Positions 1 to 12,488 are shown, numbered from the stretch's first letter. The stretch is 64,000 bases of DNA from Siphonodentalium dalli (GCA_032622095.1 CP136061.1:8584447-8648446), one strand, 5' to 3'. Numbers and translations: made by a program. Notes: generated from the letters alone by a model not told the origin.

Positions 1-3000
1 AGTATGAAGTAAACAGGCACCAAACGTTATATTTTATACATTGAGCCCTCAGTATGAAGTAAACAGGCACCAAACGTTATATTTTATACATTGATTCCTC
101 AGTATGATGTAAAGAGGCACCAAACGTTATATTTTATACATTGAGCCCTCAGTATGAAGTAAACAGGCACCAAACGTTATATTTTATACATTGATCCATC
201 AGTATGATGTAAACAGGCACCAAACGTTATATTTTATACATTGATCACTCAGTATGATGTAAATAGGCACCAAACGTTATATTTTATACATTGATCCCTC
301 AGTATGAAGTAAACAGGCACCAAACGTTATATTTTATACATTGATCCCTCAGTATGATGTAAACAGGCACCAAACGTTATATTTTATACATTGATCCCTC
401 AGTATGATGTAAACAGGCACCAAACGTTATATTGTATACAATGATCCCTCAATATGATGTAAACAGGCACCAAACGTTATATTTTATACATTGATCCCTC
501 AGTATGATGTAAATAGGCACCAAACGTTATATTTTATACATTGATCCCTCAGTATGAAGTAAACAGGCACCAAACGTTATATTTTATACATTGATCCCTC
601 AGTATGATGTAAACAGGCACCAAACGTTATATTTTATACATTGAGCCCTCAGTATGAAGTAAACAGGCACCAAACGTTATATTTTATACATTGATCCCTC
701 AGTATGATGTAAACAGGCACCAAACGTTATATTTTATACATTGATCCCTCAGTATGATGTAAACAGGCACCAAACGTTATATTTTATACATTGATTCCTC
801 AGTATGAAGTAAACAGGCACCAAACGTTATATTTTATACATTGATCCCTCAGTATGAAGTAAACAGGCACCAAACGTTATATTTTATACATTGATCCCTC
901 AGTATGATGTAAACAGGCACCAAACGTTATATTTTATACATTGAGCCCTCAGTATGAAGTAATCAGGCACCAAACGTTATATTTTATACATTGAGCCCTC
1001 AGTATGATGTAAACAGGCACCAAACGTTATATTTGTATACATTGATCCCTCAGTATGAAGTAAACAGGCACCAAACGTTATATTTTATACATTGAGCCCT
1101 CAGTATGATGTAAACAGGCACCAAACGTTATATTTTATACATTGATCCCTCAGTATGAAGTAAACAGGCACCAAACGTTATATTTTATGCATTGATCCCT
1201 CAGTATGAAGTAAACAGGAACCAAACGTTATATTTTATACATTGAGCCCTCAGTATGAAGTAAACAGGCACCAAACGTTATATTTTATACATTGATCCCT
1301 CAGTATGAAGTAAACAGGCACCAAACGTTATATTTAATACATTGATCCCTCAGTATGAAGTAAACAGGCACCAAACGTTATATTTAATACATTGATCCCT
1401 CAGTATGAAGTAAACAGGCACCAAACGTTATATTTTATACATTGATCCCTCAGTATGAAGTAAACAGGCACCAAACGTTATATTTTATACATTGAGCCCT
1501 CAGTATGAAGTAAACAGGCACCAAACGTTATATTTTATACATTGAGCCCTCAGTATGAAGTAAACAGGCACCAAACGTTATATTTTATACATTGATTCCT
1601 CAGTATGATGTAAACAGGCACCAAACGTTATATTTTATACAATGAGCCCTCAGTATGAAGTAAACAGGCACCAAACGTTATATTTTATACATTGATCCCT
1701 CAGTATGATGTAAATAGGCACCAAACGTCATATTTTATACATTGAGCCCTCAGTATGAAGTAAACAGGAACCAAACGTTATATTTTATACATTGAGCCCT
1801 CAGTATGATGTAAACAGGCACCAAACGTTATATTTTATACATTGATCCCTCAGTATGAAGTAAACAGGCACCAAACGTTATATTTTATACATTGATCCCT
1901 CAGTATGATGTAAACAGGCACCAAACGTTATATTTTATACATTGAGCCCTCAGTATGAAGTAAACAGGCACCAAACGTTATATTTTATACATTGATCCCT
2001 CAGTATGATGTAAATAGGCACCAAACGTTATATTTTATACATTGAGCCCTCAGTATGAAGTAAACAGGAACCAAACGTTATATTTTATACATTGAGCCCT
2101 CAGTATGATGTAAACAGGCACCAAACGTTATATTTTATACATTGATCCCTCAGTATGAAGTAAACAGGCACCAAACGTTATATTTTATACATTGAGCCCT
2201 CAGTATGAAGTAAACAGGAACCAAACGTTATATTTTATACATTGAGCCCTCAGTATGAAGTAAACAGGCACCAAACGTTATATTTTATACATTGAGCCCT
2301 CAGTATGAAGTAAACAGGCACCAAACGTTATATTTTATACATTGATCCCTCAGTATGATGTAAACAGGCACCAAACGTTATATTTTATACATTGATCCCT
2401 CAGTATGATGTAAATAGGCACCAAACGTTATATTTTATACATTGATCCCTCAGTATGAAGTAAACAGGCACCAAACGTTATATTTTATACATTGATCCCT
2501 CAGTATGAAGTAAACAGGCACCAAACGTTATATTTTATACATTGATCCCTCAGTATGATGTAAACAGGCACCAAACGTTATATTTTATACATTGACCCCT
2601 CAGTATGAAGTAAACAGGCACCAAACGTTATATTTTATACATTGATCCCTCAGTATGAAGTAAACAGGCACCAAACGTTATATTTTATACATTGAGCCCT
2701 CAGTATGAAGTAAACAGGCACCAAACGTTATATTTTATACATTGATCCCTCAGTATGATGTAAACAGGCACCAAACGTTATATGTTATACATTGATCCCT
2801 CAGTATGAAGTAAACAGGCACCAAACGTTATATTTTATACATTGATCCCTCAGTATAATGTATACAGGCACCAAACGTTATATTTTATACATTGATCCCT
2901 CAGTATGATGTAAACAGGCACCAAACGTTATATTTTATACATTGAGCCCTCAGTATGAAGTAAACAGGCACCAAACGTTATATTTTATACATTGATCCCT

Positions 3001-4740
3001 CAGTATGATGTAAATAGGCACCAAACGTTATATTTTATACATTGAGCCCTCAGTATGAAGTAAACAGGAACCAAATGTTATATTATATACATTGAGCCCT
3101 CAGTATGATGTAAACAGGCACCAAACGTTATATTTTATACATTGATCCCTCAGTATGATGTAAACAGGCACCAAACGTTATATTTTATACATTGATCCCT
3201 CAGTATGAAGTAAACAGGCACCAAACGTTATATTTTATACATTGATCCCTCAGTATGAAGTAAACAGGCACCAAACGTTATATTTTATACATTGATCCCT
3301 CAGCATGATGTAAACAGGCACCAAACGTTATATTATATACATTGATCCCTCAGTATGATGTAAACAGGCACCAAACGTTATATTTTATACATTGAGCCCT
3401 CAGTATGAAGTAAACAGGCACCAAACGTTATATTTTATACATTGATCCCTCAGTATGAAGTAAATAGGTACCAAACGTTATATTTTATACATTGATCCCT
3501 CAGTATGAAGTAAACAGGAACCAAACGTTATATTTTATACATTGATCCCTCAGTATGAAGTAAACAGGAACCAAACGTTATATTTTATACATTGATCCCT
3601 CAGTATGATGTAAACAGGCACCAAACGTTATATTTTATACATTGATCCCTCAGTATGAAGTAAACAGGCACCAAACGTTATATTTTATACATTGATTCCT
3701 CAGTATGATGTAAACAGGCACCAAACGTTATATTTTATACATTGATCCCTCAGTATGATGTAAACAGGCACCAAACGTTATATTTTATACATTGATCACT
3801 CAGTATGATGTAAATAGGCACCAAACGTTATATTTTATACATTGAGCCCTCAGTATGAAGTAAACAGGCACCAAACGTTATATTTTATACATTGATTCCT
3901 CAGTATGATGTAAACAGGCACCAAACGTTATATTTTATACATTGAGCCCTCAGTATGAAGTAAACAGGCACCAAACATTATATTTTATACATTGATCCCT
4001 CAGTATGAAGTAAACAGGAACCAAACGTTATATTTTATACATTGATCCCTCAGTATGAAGTAAACAGGAACCAAACGTTATATTTTATACATTGATCCCT
4101 CAGTATGATGTAAACAGGCACCAAACGTTATATTTTATACATTGATCCCTCAGTATGAAGTAAACAGGCACCAAACGTTATATTTTATACATTGATTCCT
4201 CAGTATGATGTAAACAGGCACCAAACGTTATATTTTATACATTGAGCCCTCAGTATGAAGTAAACAGGCACCAAACGTTATATTTCATACATTGATCCCT
4301 CAGTGTGATGTAAATAGGCACCAAACGTTATATTTTATACATTGAGCCCTCAGTATGAAGTAAACAGGAACCAAACGTTATATTTTATACATTGAGCCCT
4401 CAGTATGATGTAAACAGGCACCAAACGTTATATTTTATACATTGATCCCTCAGTATGAAGTAAACAGGCACCAAACGTTATATTTTATACATTGAGCCCT
4501 CAGTATGAAGTAAACAGGAACCAAACGTTATATTTTATACATTGAGCCCTCAGTATGAAGTAAACAGGCACCAAACGTTATATTTTATACATTGAGCCCT
4601 CAGTATGAAGTAAACAGGCACCAAACGTTATATTTTATACAATGATCCCTCAGTATGATGTAAACAGGCACCAAACGTTATATTTTATACATTGATCCCT
4701 CAGTATGATGTAAATAGGCACCAAACGTTATATTTTTATA
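1..4740. repeat. 50-bp satellite array, about 95 copies
   Basis: The sequence repeats every 50 bases from the first base up to the assembly gap, with only single-base length changes (one extra base near 1034). Copies differ mainly at fixed variant sites: GAAGT or GATGT, AAACAGG or AAATAGG, CAGGCACC or CAGGAACC, and TTGAGCCC, TTGATCCC or TTGATTCC. The array starts outside the window and ends in unknown sequence. No open frame of note crosses it. Blocks of several units recur in the same order at offsets of 300 and 500 bases, so parts of the array were amplified as multi-unit blocks. Confidence 0.97.
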
Positions 4741-4840
4741 NNNNNNNNNNNNNNNNNNNNNNNNNNNNNNNNNNNNNNNNNNNNNNNNNNNNNNNNNNNN
4801 NNNNNNNNNNNNNNNNNNNNNNNNNNNNNNNNNNNNNNNN
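4741..4840. other. Assembly gap (100 N)
   Basis: Exactly 100 N characters separate the 50-bp satellite from the polypurine satellite. A round 100 usually marks a gap of unknown size. The true junction of the two arrays is therefore not seen. Confidence 0.99.
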
Positions 4841-5497
4841 TGGCCCTGGTGGTCAGGTCCTCTTTATAAAGCATTGGGGAGACAGAAGGGGAGAGAAAAG
4901 GACGGAGAGAGGAGGGAGAAAGAATGGGAAAGCGAGAGAGAAGGAGGGAGAGATAATGGGAAGTTGTGATATGTAAGAATGAAAGTCACATAGGTAAGAC
5001 AACAATTATATGCACTAAAATGACATACATGTCCTGGTGGTCAGGTCCTCTTTATTAAGCATTGGGGAGACAGAAGGGGAGAGATGAGGGAGAGAGAAGG
5101 GAGAGAGAATGGAAAAGCGAGAGAGAAGGAGGGAGGGAAGAGGGAGAGAGAAGGAGGGAGGGAGAATGAGAGCGAGAGGAGGGAGAGAACATGGGAAAGG
5201 GAGAGAGAATGAGGCAGATAGAAGATTGGAGAGAGAAGGAGGGATATGGGAGTGATAAAAGGAGTGAGAGCGAATGGGAGACAGAACGAGGGAGAGTGAA
5301 AGAGTGAGAGAGGAGGGATAGGAAAGGATGGAGAGAGAAGAATTGAGAGAAGGAGGGAGAGAGTATGAGGGAGAGAGAAGGAGGGGAGAGGATGAGGTAC
5401 AGAGGATGAGGGAGAGAGAATGTGAGACGGAAGGGGGGGGGGGACGGAAGGAGGGTGAGAGACAGGAGAGCGAAGTATGGAGAGAGAAGGAGGGAGG
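4841..5497 (+). repeat. Duplicated segment, copy 1 (next to the gap)
   Basis: This segment matches 8517-9175 at a constant offset of 3676 bases over about 650 bases. The only difference I see is a G-run of 11 here against 13 there. Other purine tracts in the array do not match each other this well. It may be a recent segmental duplication or a false duplication from a contig end at the gap. Confidence 0.85.
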
Positions 5498-6269
5498 GAG
5501 GAGGGAGAGAGGAGGAGGGAGGGAGAATGAGAGCGAGATGAGAGAAAGAAAATGGGAAAGGGAGAGAGAATGAGGGAACGAGAAGGGGGAGAGAGAATGG
5601 TGGGGAGAGAAGGAGGGAGAGAGAATGGGAAAGCGAGAGAGAAGGAGGGAGGGAGGAGGGAGAGAGAAGGAGGGAGGGAGAATGGGAGCGGAAGGAGGGA
5701 GAGAAAAGAAGGGAGAGAGAAGGAGGGAGAGAGAAGGGAGAGAGAAGGAGGGAGAGAGAAGGATGGTGGGAGAAGAAGGGAGAGAGAGGAGGGTGAGCAG
5801 GAGGGATAGAAGGAATGAGGGAGAGAGAGATATGTAAGAATGAAAGTCACATAGGTAAGACAACAATTATATACACTAAAGTGACATATAGGCCCTGGTG
5901 GTCAGGTCCTCTTTATAAAGCATTGGGGAGACAGAATGGGAGAGAAGCAGGGAGAGAGAAGGAGGGAGAGAGAAGGGGGAGAGAAGGAGGGAGAGATAAT
6001 AGGAGGGAGAGATAATGGGAAGGGATGATATGTAAGAATGACATATAGGCCCTGGTGGTCAGGTCCTCTTTATAACGCATTGGGGATACAGAAGGGGAGA
6101 GAGGAGGGAGAGAGAATGGGAAAGCGAGAGAGGAGGGAGGGAGGATGGAGAGAGAAGGAGGGAGAGAGAAGAAGGGAGAGAGATGGAAGGGAGAGATAAG
6201 GATGGAGAGAGTAGAGGGAGAGAGAAGGAGGGAGAGAGGAAGGAGAGAGAAGGAGGGAGGCGGGAGGAG

Positions 6270-7590
6270 GGTGAGAGAATGGAGAGAGAATGAGGGAGAG
6301 AGAAGGAGGAAGAGATAATGAGGGAGAGAGGAGGGAGAGAGGAGTGAGAGAGAAGGAGAGGGAGAGGATGGACACGGAAGGGGAGACGGGAGGAGGAGGG
6401 TGGGAGAATGGAGAGAGAATGAGGGAGAGAGAAGGAGGGATAGAGGAGGGAGAGAGAAGGAGGGAGGCGGGAGGAGGGTGAGAGAATGGAGAGAGAATGA
6501 GGGAGAGAGAAGGAGGAAGAGATAATGAGGGAAAGAGGAGGGAGAGAGGAGGGGGAGAGAAGGAGGGGGAGAGGATGGACACGGAAGGGGAGAGGGAGGA
6601 GGAGGGTGGGAGAATGGAGAGAGAATGAGGGAGAGAGAAGGAGGGAGAGATAATGAGCGAGAGAGGAGGGAGAGAGTTGGGTGAGAGAATGGGATAGGGG
6701 TGAGCGTAGGAGGGAGAGAGGAGGGAGAGAGAAGGAGGGAGATAGAAGGAAGGAGAGAGGGTGGTTTGAGAATGGGAAAGGGAGAGAGAATGAGGGAACG
6801 AGAAGGAGGGAGAGAGAGGGAGAGAGAAGGATGGAGAGAGAAGGAGGGAGAGAGAAGAAGGGAGAGGGAGAGAGAAGGAGGGAGCGATAAGGATGGAAAG
6901 AGTGGATGGAGAGAGAAGAAGGGAGAGAGGAGGGAGAGAGAAGGAGGGAGGCGGGAGGAGGGTGATGGAATGGAGAGAGAATGAGGGAGAGAGAAGGAGG
7001 AAGAGATAATGAGGGAGAGAGGAGGGAGAGAGGAGGGAGAGAGGAGGGGGAGAGGATGGACACGGAAGGGGAGACGGGAGGAGGAGGGTGGGAGAATGGA
7101 GAGAGAATGAGGGAGAGAGAAGGAGGGAGAGAGGAGGGAGAGAGAAAGAGGGAGGCGGGAGGAGGGTGAGAGAATGGAGAGAGAATGAGGGAGAGAGAAG
7201 GAGGGAGAGAGGAGGGAGAGAGAAGGAGGGAGGCGGGAGGAGGGTGAGAGAATGGAGAGAGAATGAGGGAGAGAGAAGGAGGAAGAGATAATGAGGGAAA
7301 GAGGAGGGAGAGAGGAGGGGGAGAGAAGGAGGGGGAGAGGATGGACACGGAAGGGGAGAGGGAGGAGGAGGGTGGGAGAATGGAGAGAGAATGAGGGAGA
7401 GAGAAGGAGGGAGAGATAATGGGCGAGAGAGGAGGGAGAGAGTTGGGTGAGAGAATGGGATATGGGTGAGCGTAGGAGAGAGAGGAGGGAGAGAGAAGGG
7501 GGGATATAGAAGGAAGGAGAGATGATGGTTTGAGAATGGGAAAGGGAGAGAGAATGAGGGAACGAGAAGGAGGGAGAGAGAATGATGGAG
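6270..7590 (+). repeat. Internal duplication inside the polypurine tract
   Basis: Text around 6270-6820 recurs around 6970-7590 in the same order. It includes the marker GGATGGACACGGAAGGGGAG and the GGGATAGGGGTGAGCG / GGGATATGGGTGAGCG motif. This shows block-wise amplification of the tract rather than simple slippage alone. Confidence 0.7.
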
Positions 7591-8516
7591 AGAGAAGGAG
7601 GGAGAGATAGTGGGAAGGGGTGATATGTAAGAATGAAAGTCACATAGGTACGACAACAATTATATACAATAAAGTGACATATAGGCCCTGTTGGTCAGGT
7701 CCTGTTTATACAGCATTGGGGAGACAGAAGGGGAGAGAGGAGGGAGAGAGAATGGGAGAGCGAGAGAGTAGGAGGGAAGGAGGAGGGAGGGAGAAGTAGG
7801 GAGGGAGAATGAGAGCGAGATGAGGGAGAGAAAAGGGAAAGGGAGAGAGAATGATGGAAAGAGAAGGGGGAGAGAGAAGGGTGGTGAGAGAGGATGGAGA
7901 GATAATGGGAGAGCGAGAGAGTAGGAGGGAGGGAGGAGGGAGAGAGAAGGAGGGAGGGAGAATGAGAGCGAGATGAGGGAGAGAAAATGGGAAAGGGAGA
8001 GAGAATGAGGGAACGAGAAGGAGGAGAGAGAAGGATGGAGAGAGAAGGAGGGAGGGAGAAGGAGGGAGAGATAAGGGGAAGGGGTGATATGTAAGAATGA
8101 AAGTCACATAGGTAAGACAACAATTATATACACTAAAGTGACATATAGGCCCTGGAGGTCAGGTCCTCTTTATAAAGGAAGGGGAGACAGAAGGGGAGAG
8201 AGAAGCAGGGAGAGAGAAGGAGGGAGAGAAAAGGGGAGAGATAAGGAGGGAGGGATAATGGGAAGGGGTGATATGTAAGAATAAAAGTCACATAGGTAAG
8301 ACAACAATTATATACACTAAAGTGACATATAGGCCCCGGTGGTCAGGTCCTCTTTATAAAGCATTGGGGAGACAGAAGTGGAGAGAGAAGCAGGGAGAGA
8401 GAAGGAGTGACAGAGAAGGGGGAGAGAGAAGTAGGGAGAGATGATGGGCAGGGGTGATATGTAAGAATGAAAGTCACATAGGTAAGACAACAATTATATT
8501 CACTAAAGTGACATAT

Positions 8517-9175
8517 TGGCCCTGGTGGTCAGGTCCTCTTTATAAAGCATTGGGGAGACAGAAGGGGAGAGAAAAGGACGGAGAGAGGAGGGAGAAAGAA
8601 TGGGAAAGCGAGAGAGAAGGAGGGAGAGATAATGGGAAGTTGTGATATGTAAGAATGAAAGTCACATAGGTAAGACAACAATTATATGCACTAAAATGAC
8701 ATACATGTCCTGGTGGTCAGGTCCTCTTTATTAAGCATTGGGGAGACAGAAGGGGAGAGATGAGGGAGAGAGAAGGGAGAGAGAATGGAAAAGCGAGAGA
8801 GAAGGAGGGAGGGAAGAGGGAGAGAGAAGGAGGGAGGGAGAATGAGAGCGAGAGGAGGGAGAGAACATGGGAAAGGGAGAGAGAATGAGGCAGATAGAAG
8901 ATTGGAGAGAGAAGGAGGGATATGGGAGTGATAAAAGGAGTGAGAGCGAATGGGAGACAGAACGAGGGAGAGTGAAAGAGTGAGAGAGGAGGGATAGGAA
9001 AGGATGGAGAGAGAAGAATTGAGAGAAGGAGGGAGAGAGTATGAGGGAGAGAGAAGGAGGGGAGAGGATGAGGTACAGAGGATGAGGGAGAGAGAATGTG
9101 AGACGGAAGGGGGGGGGGGGGACGGAAGGAGGGTGAGAGACAGGAGAGCGAAGTATGGAGAGAGAAGGAGGGAGG
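8517..9175 (+). repeat. Duplicated segment, copy 2
   Basis: This is the partner of 4841-5497, with the same box, the same TTATTAAGC variant of the box and the same purine text. The two diverge near 9176, where this copy continues with GAGAATGGGATAGGGAG and the other with GGAGGGAGAGAGGAGG. Confidence 0.85.
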
Positions 9176-10128
9176 GAGAATGGGATAGGGAGAGAATTGG
9201 ATAGGAAGAGTAAAGGAGAGAGAGAAGGAGGGAGATAGGAGGGAGAGAGGATGGGGAGAGGAGTGTGAGAGAATAGGTTAGGGAGAGAGTAGGAGGAGAG
9301 AGAACGATGAAGAGAGGAGGGAGCGAGAAGGGGGGAGAGAGACGGAGGGTGAGACAATGGGAAAGGGAGAGAGAAGGATGGAGGGAGAAGGATGGGAGAG
9401 AAGGAGGGGGAGAGACGGGGAGACGGAAGGAGGAAGACGGACGGAGGGTGACAGAAGGGAGAGATAATGAGGGAGAGAGAAGGAGGGATAGTGAAGAGGG
9501 AGAGATAATGAGAGAGAGAAGGGGGAGACAGAAGGAGGGAGATGGAAGGTGGTGAGTGAAGGATAGAGAGAGAAGGAGGGTGAGAGAATGGGATAGGGAG
9601 AGAATGTGATAGGGAGAGTGAAGGAGAGAGAGAGGAGGATGGATACGGAAGGAGGGAGACGGAAGGAGGGTGAGAGAAGGGAGAGAGAAGGAGGGATAGA
9701 GAAGGAGGAAGAGAGAATGTGGGAGAGAGGAGGGAGAGAGGAGTGTGAGAGAATGGGATAGGGAGAGCATAGGAGGAGAGAGGAGGATGGACAGAGAATG
9801 AAGGAGCGAGGAGGGAGAGAGACGGGGGTGAGAGAATGGGAAAGGGAGAGAGAATGATGGAGGGAGAATTATATACACTAAAGTGACATATAGGCCCTGG
9901 TAGTCAGGTCCTCTTTATAAAGCATTGGGGAGACAGAAGGGAGATAGAAGGAGGGAGGGAGAGTGAATGGGGGAGAGAGAATGATGGAGGGAGAAGGAGG
10001 GAGAGAGAAGGAGGGATAGATAATGGGAAGGGATGATATGTAAGAATGACAGTCACATAGGTATGACAACAATTATATACACTAAAGTGACATATAGGCC
10101 CTGGTGGTCAGGTCCTCTTTATAAAGTA

Positions 10129-10921
10129 CTAGTTAATTTTGTATTTGTGTTGTATTATAAAGCAGCACAATCATGTCAATCAAATATCTGATCAAACAAC
10201 GTATGCCATATTCAGAGATTAATATCATGTCACTCAAATATATGATCAAACAACAACGTGTGCCATATACAGAGAGTAATATGTTCTACATTATCTTATA
10301 TAGTCTCCTATGGCTATGCAAACCATGTATGCATATGTATTGGATATGTAAACTAAACAAACCCTGCATGGATATTCACGTGACATATTCACGTGACATG
10401 GTCGCTTAGTTGTTGTTCGCATTATTGTAGATAGTTTACTTTGTGGCGTTTGTAACATATAAAAAACGTTCCAGAATCACACAGATATTTAGCAGGGCAT
10501 GTGATCGCCAGCCAGTCATTCGTCCACGGACTAATCGTGTTCGGCAATCTTAACTTTCGTAAGCGCGCACAGTGTCTATGGAGCCAATTGTCTCTTATTT
10601 ACATATGGAACCCTACATAAATACATATAATTATCGTCGAAACCAATGTTGTCGTGAGAACATTCATTGGAATATTCACAAGACACAATCGTTTTGACGA
10701 TTCCGCGACCAATTTCACGCTTCTGCGGCTTGACAACCACGGTGCTACGGCAGTTCAACGATTCCGCGACAAGACTGATGTGATAAAAACGAGAAACAAA
10801 AACATAAAGAAATGAATATTTCGAGAAATACGGACAGATATGTATCATATATTATATTTGTATTAGGTAGTGCGATCTTCGATTTATCGACCATATAATT
10901 ATGACTGTAACTGTGACTCAC
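10129..10921. other. Non-repetitive flank and intron; no firm gene
   Basis: Unique AT-rich sequence begins right after the satellite. Short direct repeats of ATCAAATATCTGATCAAACA type occur at 10175-10250. Its right part (10775-10921) would be an intron if the tentative last exon at 10745-10774 is real. I see no other coding signal here on either strand. Confidence 0.5.
10745..10774 (-). CDS. Tentative last coding exon (9 codons and stop)
   Basis: On the minus strand a pyrimidine-rich stretch ending in ATCAG precedes ten codons reading SCRGIVELP and then TAG. The acceptor is in phase 0, which matches the phase-0 donor of the exon at 11101-10922 and would leave a 147-base intron. Against it, the peptide does not complete the expected beta-sandwich. 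The true next exon may lie further left, within or beyond the satellites. Confidence 0.22.
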   Translation of the reverse strand, partial: SCRGIVELP

Positions 10922-11101
10922 CGGCGGGTCATAAGTTGTCGTCCATACTCGTAAAGAGTCTATGTCTGATGGCGTCTCGGTCTTTATTGATACGAAGTTA
11001 CCCGAGGATGGATCTTTTGCGAGTATCTCTTTGATTGCGCCGCCATGGTAAGTTTCAGATACCTCGATCTGCGAAATGTACACCGGTGTGGCCAATCCGA
11101 C
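10922..11101 (-). CDS. Internal exon, FBXL4-like beta-sandwich region, part 3
   Basis: This is a 180-base phase 0-0 exon of 60 codons. The acceptor is TTCTATATTCCAG and the donor is CCG|GTGAGT. It begins VGLATPVYIS and contains QIEVSETYHGGAI, which resembles the strand-turn-strand signature ETYHPGAV of the N-terminal discoidin-like region of FBXL4. It ends at TTTYDPP, before the domain would be complete. It is joined in phase to the exon at 12763-12658 across an intron of 1556 bases. The role is probably binding or structural in a secreted or membrane protein, since EGF exons precede it; that is inferred. The acceptor and the first ~31 bases of this exon are repeated three more times upstream. 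Confidence 0.85.
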
Positions 11102-11407
11102 CTGGAATATAGAACATAATGTGTATGACACAATATAATGTGTAAATCATTGTCTGTGAGATGTACACCGGTGTGGCCAATCCGACCTGGAATATAGAAC
11201 ATAATGTGTATGACACAATATAATGTGTAAATCATTTTCTGTGAGATTTTCACCGGTGTGGCCAATCCGACCTGGAATATAGAACATAATGTGTATGACA
11301 CAATATAATGTGTAAATCATTGTCTGTGAGATGTACACCGGTGTGGCCAATCCGACCTGGAATATAGAACATAATGTGTATGACACAATATAATGTGTAA
11401 ATCATTG
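11076..11407 (-). repeat. 85-bp tandem repeat carrying a splice acceptor (x3.9)
   Basis: Four copies of an 85-base unit start at 11076, 11161, 11246 and 11331. Each contains the minus-strand acceptor (TTCTATATTCCAG) followed by about 31 bases nearly identical to the start of the exon at 11101-10922. The AG of each copy would open an exon at 11101 (the true one), 11186, 11271 or 11356. The three extra sites come first in the transcript. Using any of them leads to stop codons or a frameshift within the repeats. Confidence 0.95.
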
Positions 11408-12488
11408 ACAATTGTTCAAGTTATTATGGTAACGAATGCTAAAATAGACACTCAGTGTCATAACTCAGGTAAAACTATTCCGACAATCCTTGTTTTAGAA
11501 ATCGAGCGAGATAGTGTTGTAAACATTTCATGCACAGTCAAGCAATTGCTGATTATGTTTTACTGAATTCAAGAGATTCAAAGAGACAATAGTGTAGAAT
11601 TACGTGTGATGTTCCCGGTTTGTTTTTCTTCGTTGCTTGAATTTTCGACAAAATCGATGTAGTTTTGCGGAAATGATATTTGAATAGTTTTTACATTTGG
11701 CCAAAATTACAATTTCTTTGTCTATTTTCGATAGGAAGTGGCCAGTTTTCATGAAAGCGCGAACCTTCATTGCCATCCACTCATCTGTTCAAACATGTTA
11801 TAATGCTACCAGAAATTGACACATACATAAGTAGTGGTGAATCGAAGGCACATGGCTAGGTGTTGAGAACTGGCTTCGCTGCAGACATAAACCCATGGCT
11901 TAGGCTAATATTTTTACTCGAGCGTCGGAGGAAACTCGGTCCACAGAAATATGGTTCTATTCAAATGAGTGGCAAAACTGCAAATTTTTTTTCTCGATTT
12001 ATTTATTTGGGTTTAAATATTACCCGCCCTTCACCAACTAGACAATAGCGCGACGATATATTTTTTCTCAAAAATGAGAACATAATAAAGTAACCATACT
12101 GTGCCTTAAAAAGGCTATTATTATCCATCTATTAACTAACACCATTTCCGATTGGGCAAAAGCCGCCACGTGATAGTCCTGGAAAAAGTCATATTGGACT
12201 CCCGAAAGTCACATTGGACTCCCGACTGTACAATATAACTTTTTTATTGGGACTCCGTGACGTCACGAATTAACTCTATTGCGAAACGAATCGGTGAAAT
12301 TGTGATGCGCGCACAACACTGATGGATTTTAGCAGACGTTTTTGTCCGCATTGAGGTTTTTTCTCACTTCCGTGTTTACTTTTCCAAATGATACTTTCTT
12401 TTATAGAGAATTAAGTGCCGACAAATACCAAAAATAACCACAAAAGTTTTATTCCCAAAATTTGGATAAACACACAGATGGATAATAC
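11408..12488. other. Intron sequence, nothing recognised
   Basis: This is AT-rich unique sequence inside the intron between 12658 and 11101. Stops are frequent in all frames. A short doublet of ACTCCCGAAAGTCACATTGG type lies at 12187-12225. I see no exon or element. Confidence 0.6.

Larger units (their letters stand above)
4841..10128. repeat. Composite GA-rich polypurine satellite with conserved boxes
   Basis: The plus strand is almost pure purine (GAGAGAGGGAG-type text) for hundreds of bases at a time. The tracts are separated by a conserved box of about 110 bases with mixed composition, which runs from GATATGTAAGAATGAAAGTC through GGCCCTGGTGGTCAGGTCCT to GCATTGGGGAGACAG. Boxes start near 4841 (cut by the gap), 4967, 5829, 6028 (internal deletion), 7622, 8086, 8270, 8454, 8643, 9868 (5' part missing) and 10034. 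The array stops inside the last box at about 10128. Tract lengths vary from about 80 to about 1500 bases. Long minus-strand frames rich in Ser, Leu and Pro are composition artefacts. Confidence 0.95.

Noticed and set aside
1-4740. CRISPR array
   Set aside because: There are no variable spacers; the whole 50-bp unit repeats, and the rest of the window is eukaryotic.
4692-4976. Open frame across the N gap
   Set aside because: It consists mostly of unknown bases.
5913-7659. Minus-strand frames of up to 576 codons rich in Ser, Leu and Pro
   Set aside because: They lie on the pyrimidine strand of a purine tract, which cannot form most stop codons. Several frames are open at once over the same bases, with no start context, no domain and no splice ends.
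5328-9555. Plus-strand Glu/Arg/Gly-rich frames (MREREGGR type)
   Set aside because: Composition artefacts of GAGAGGGA repeats.
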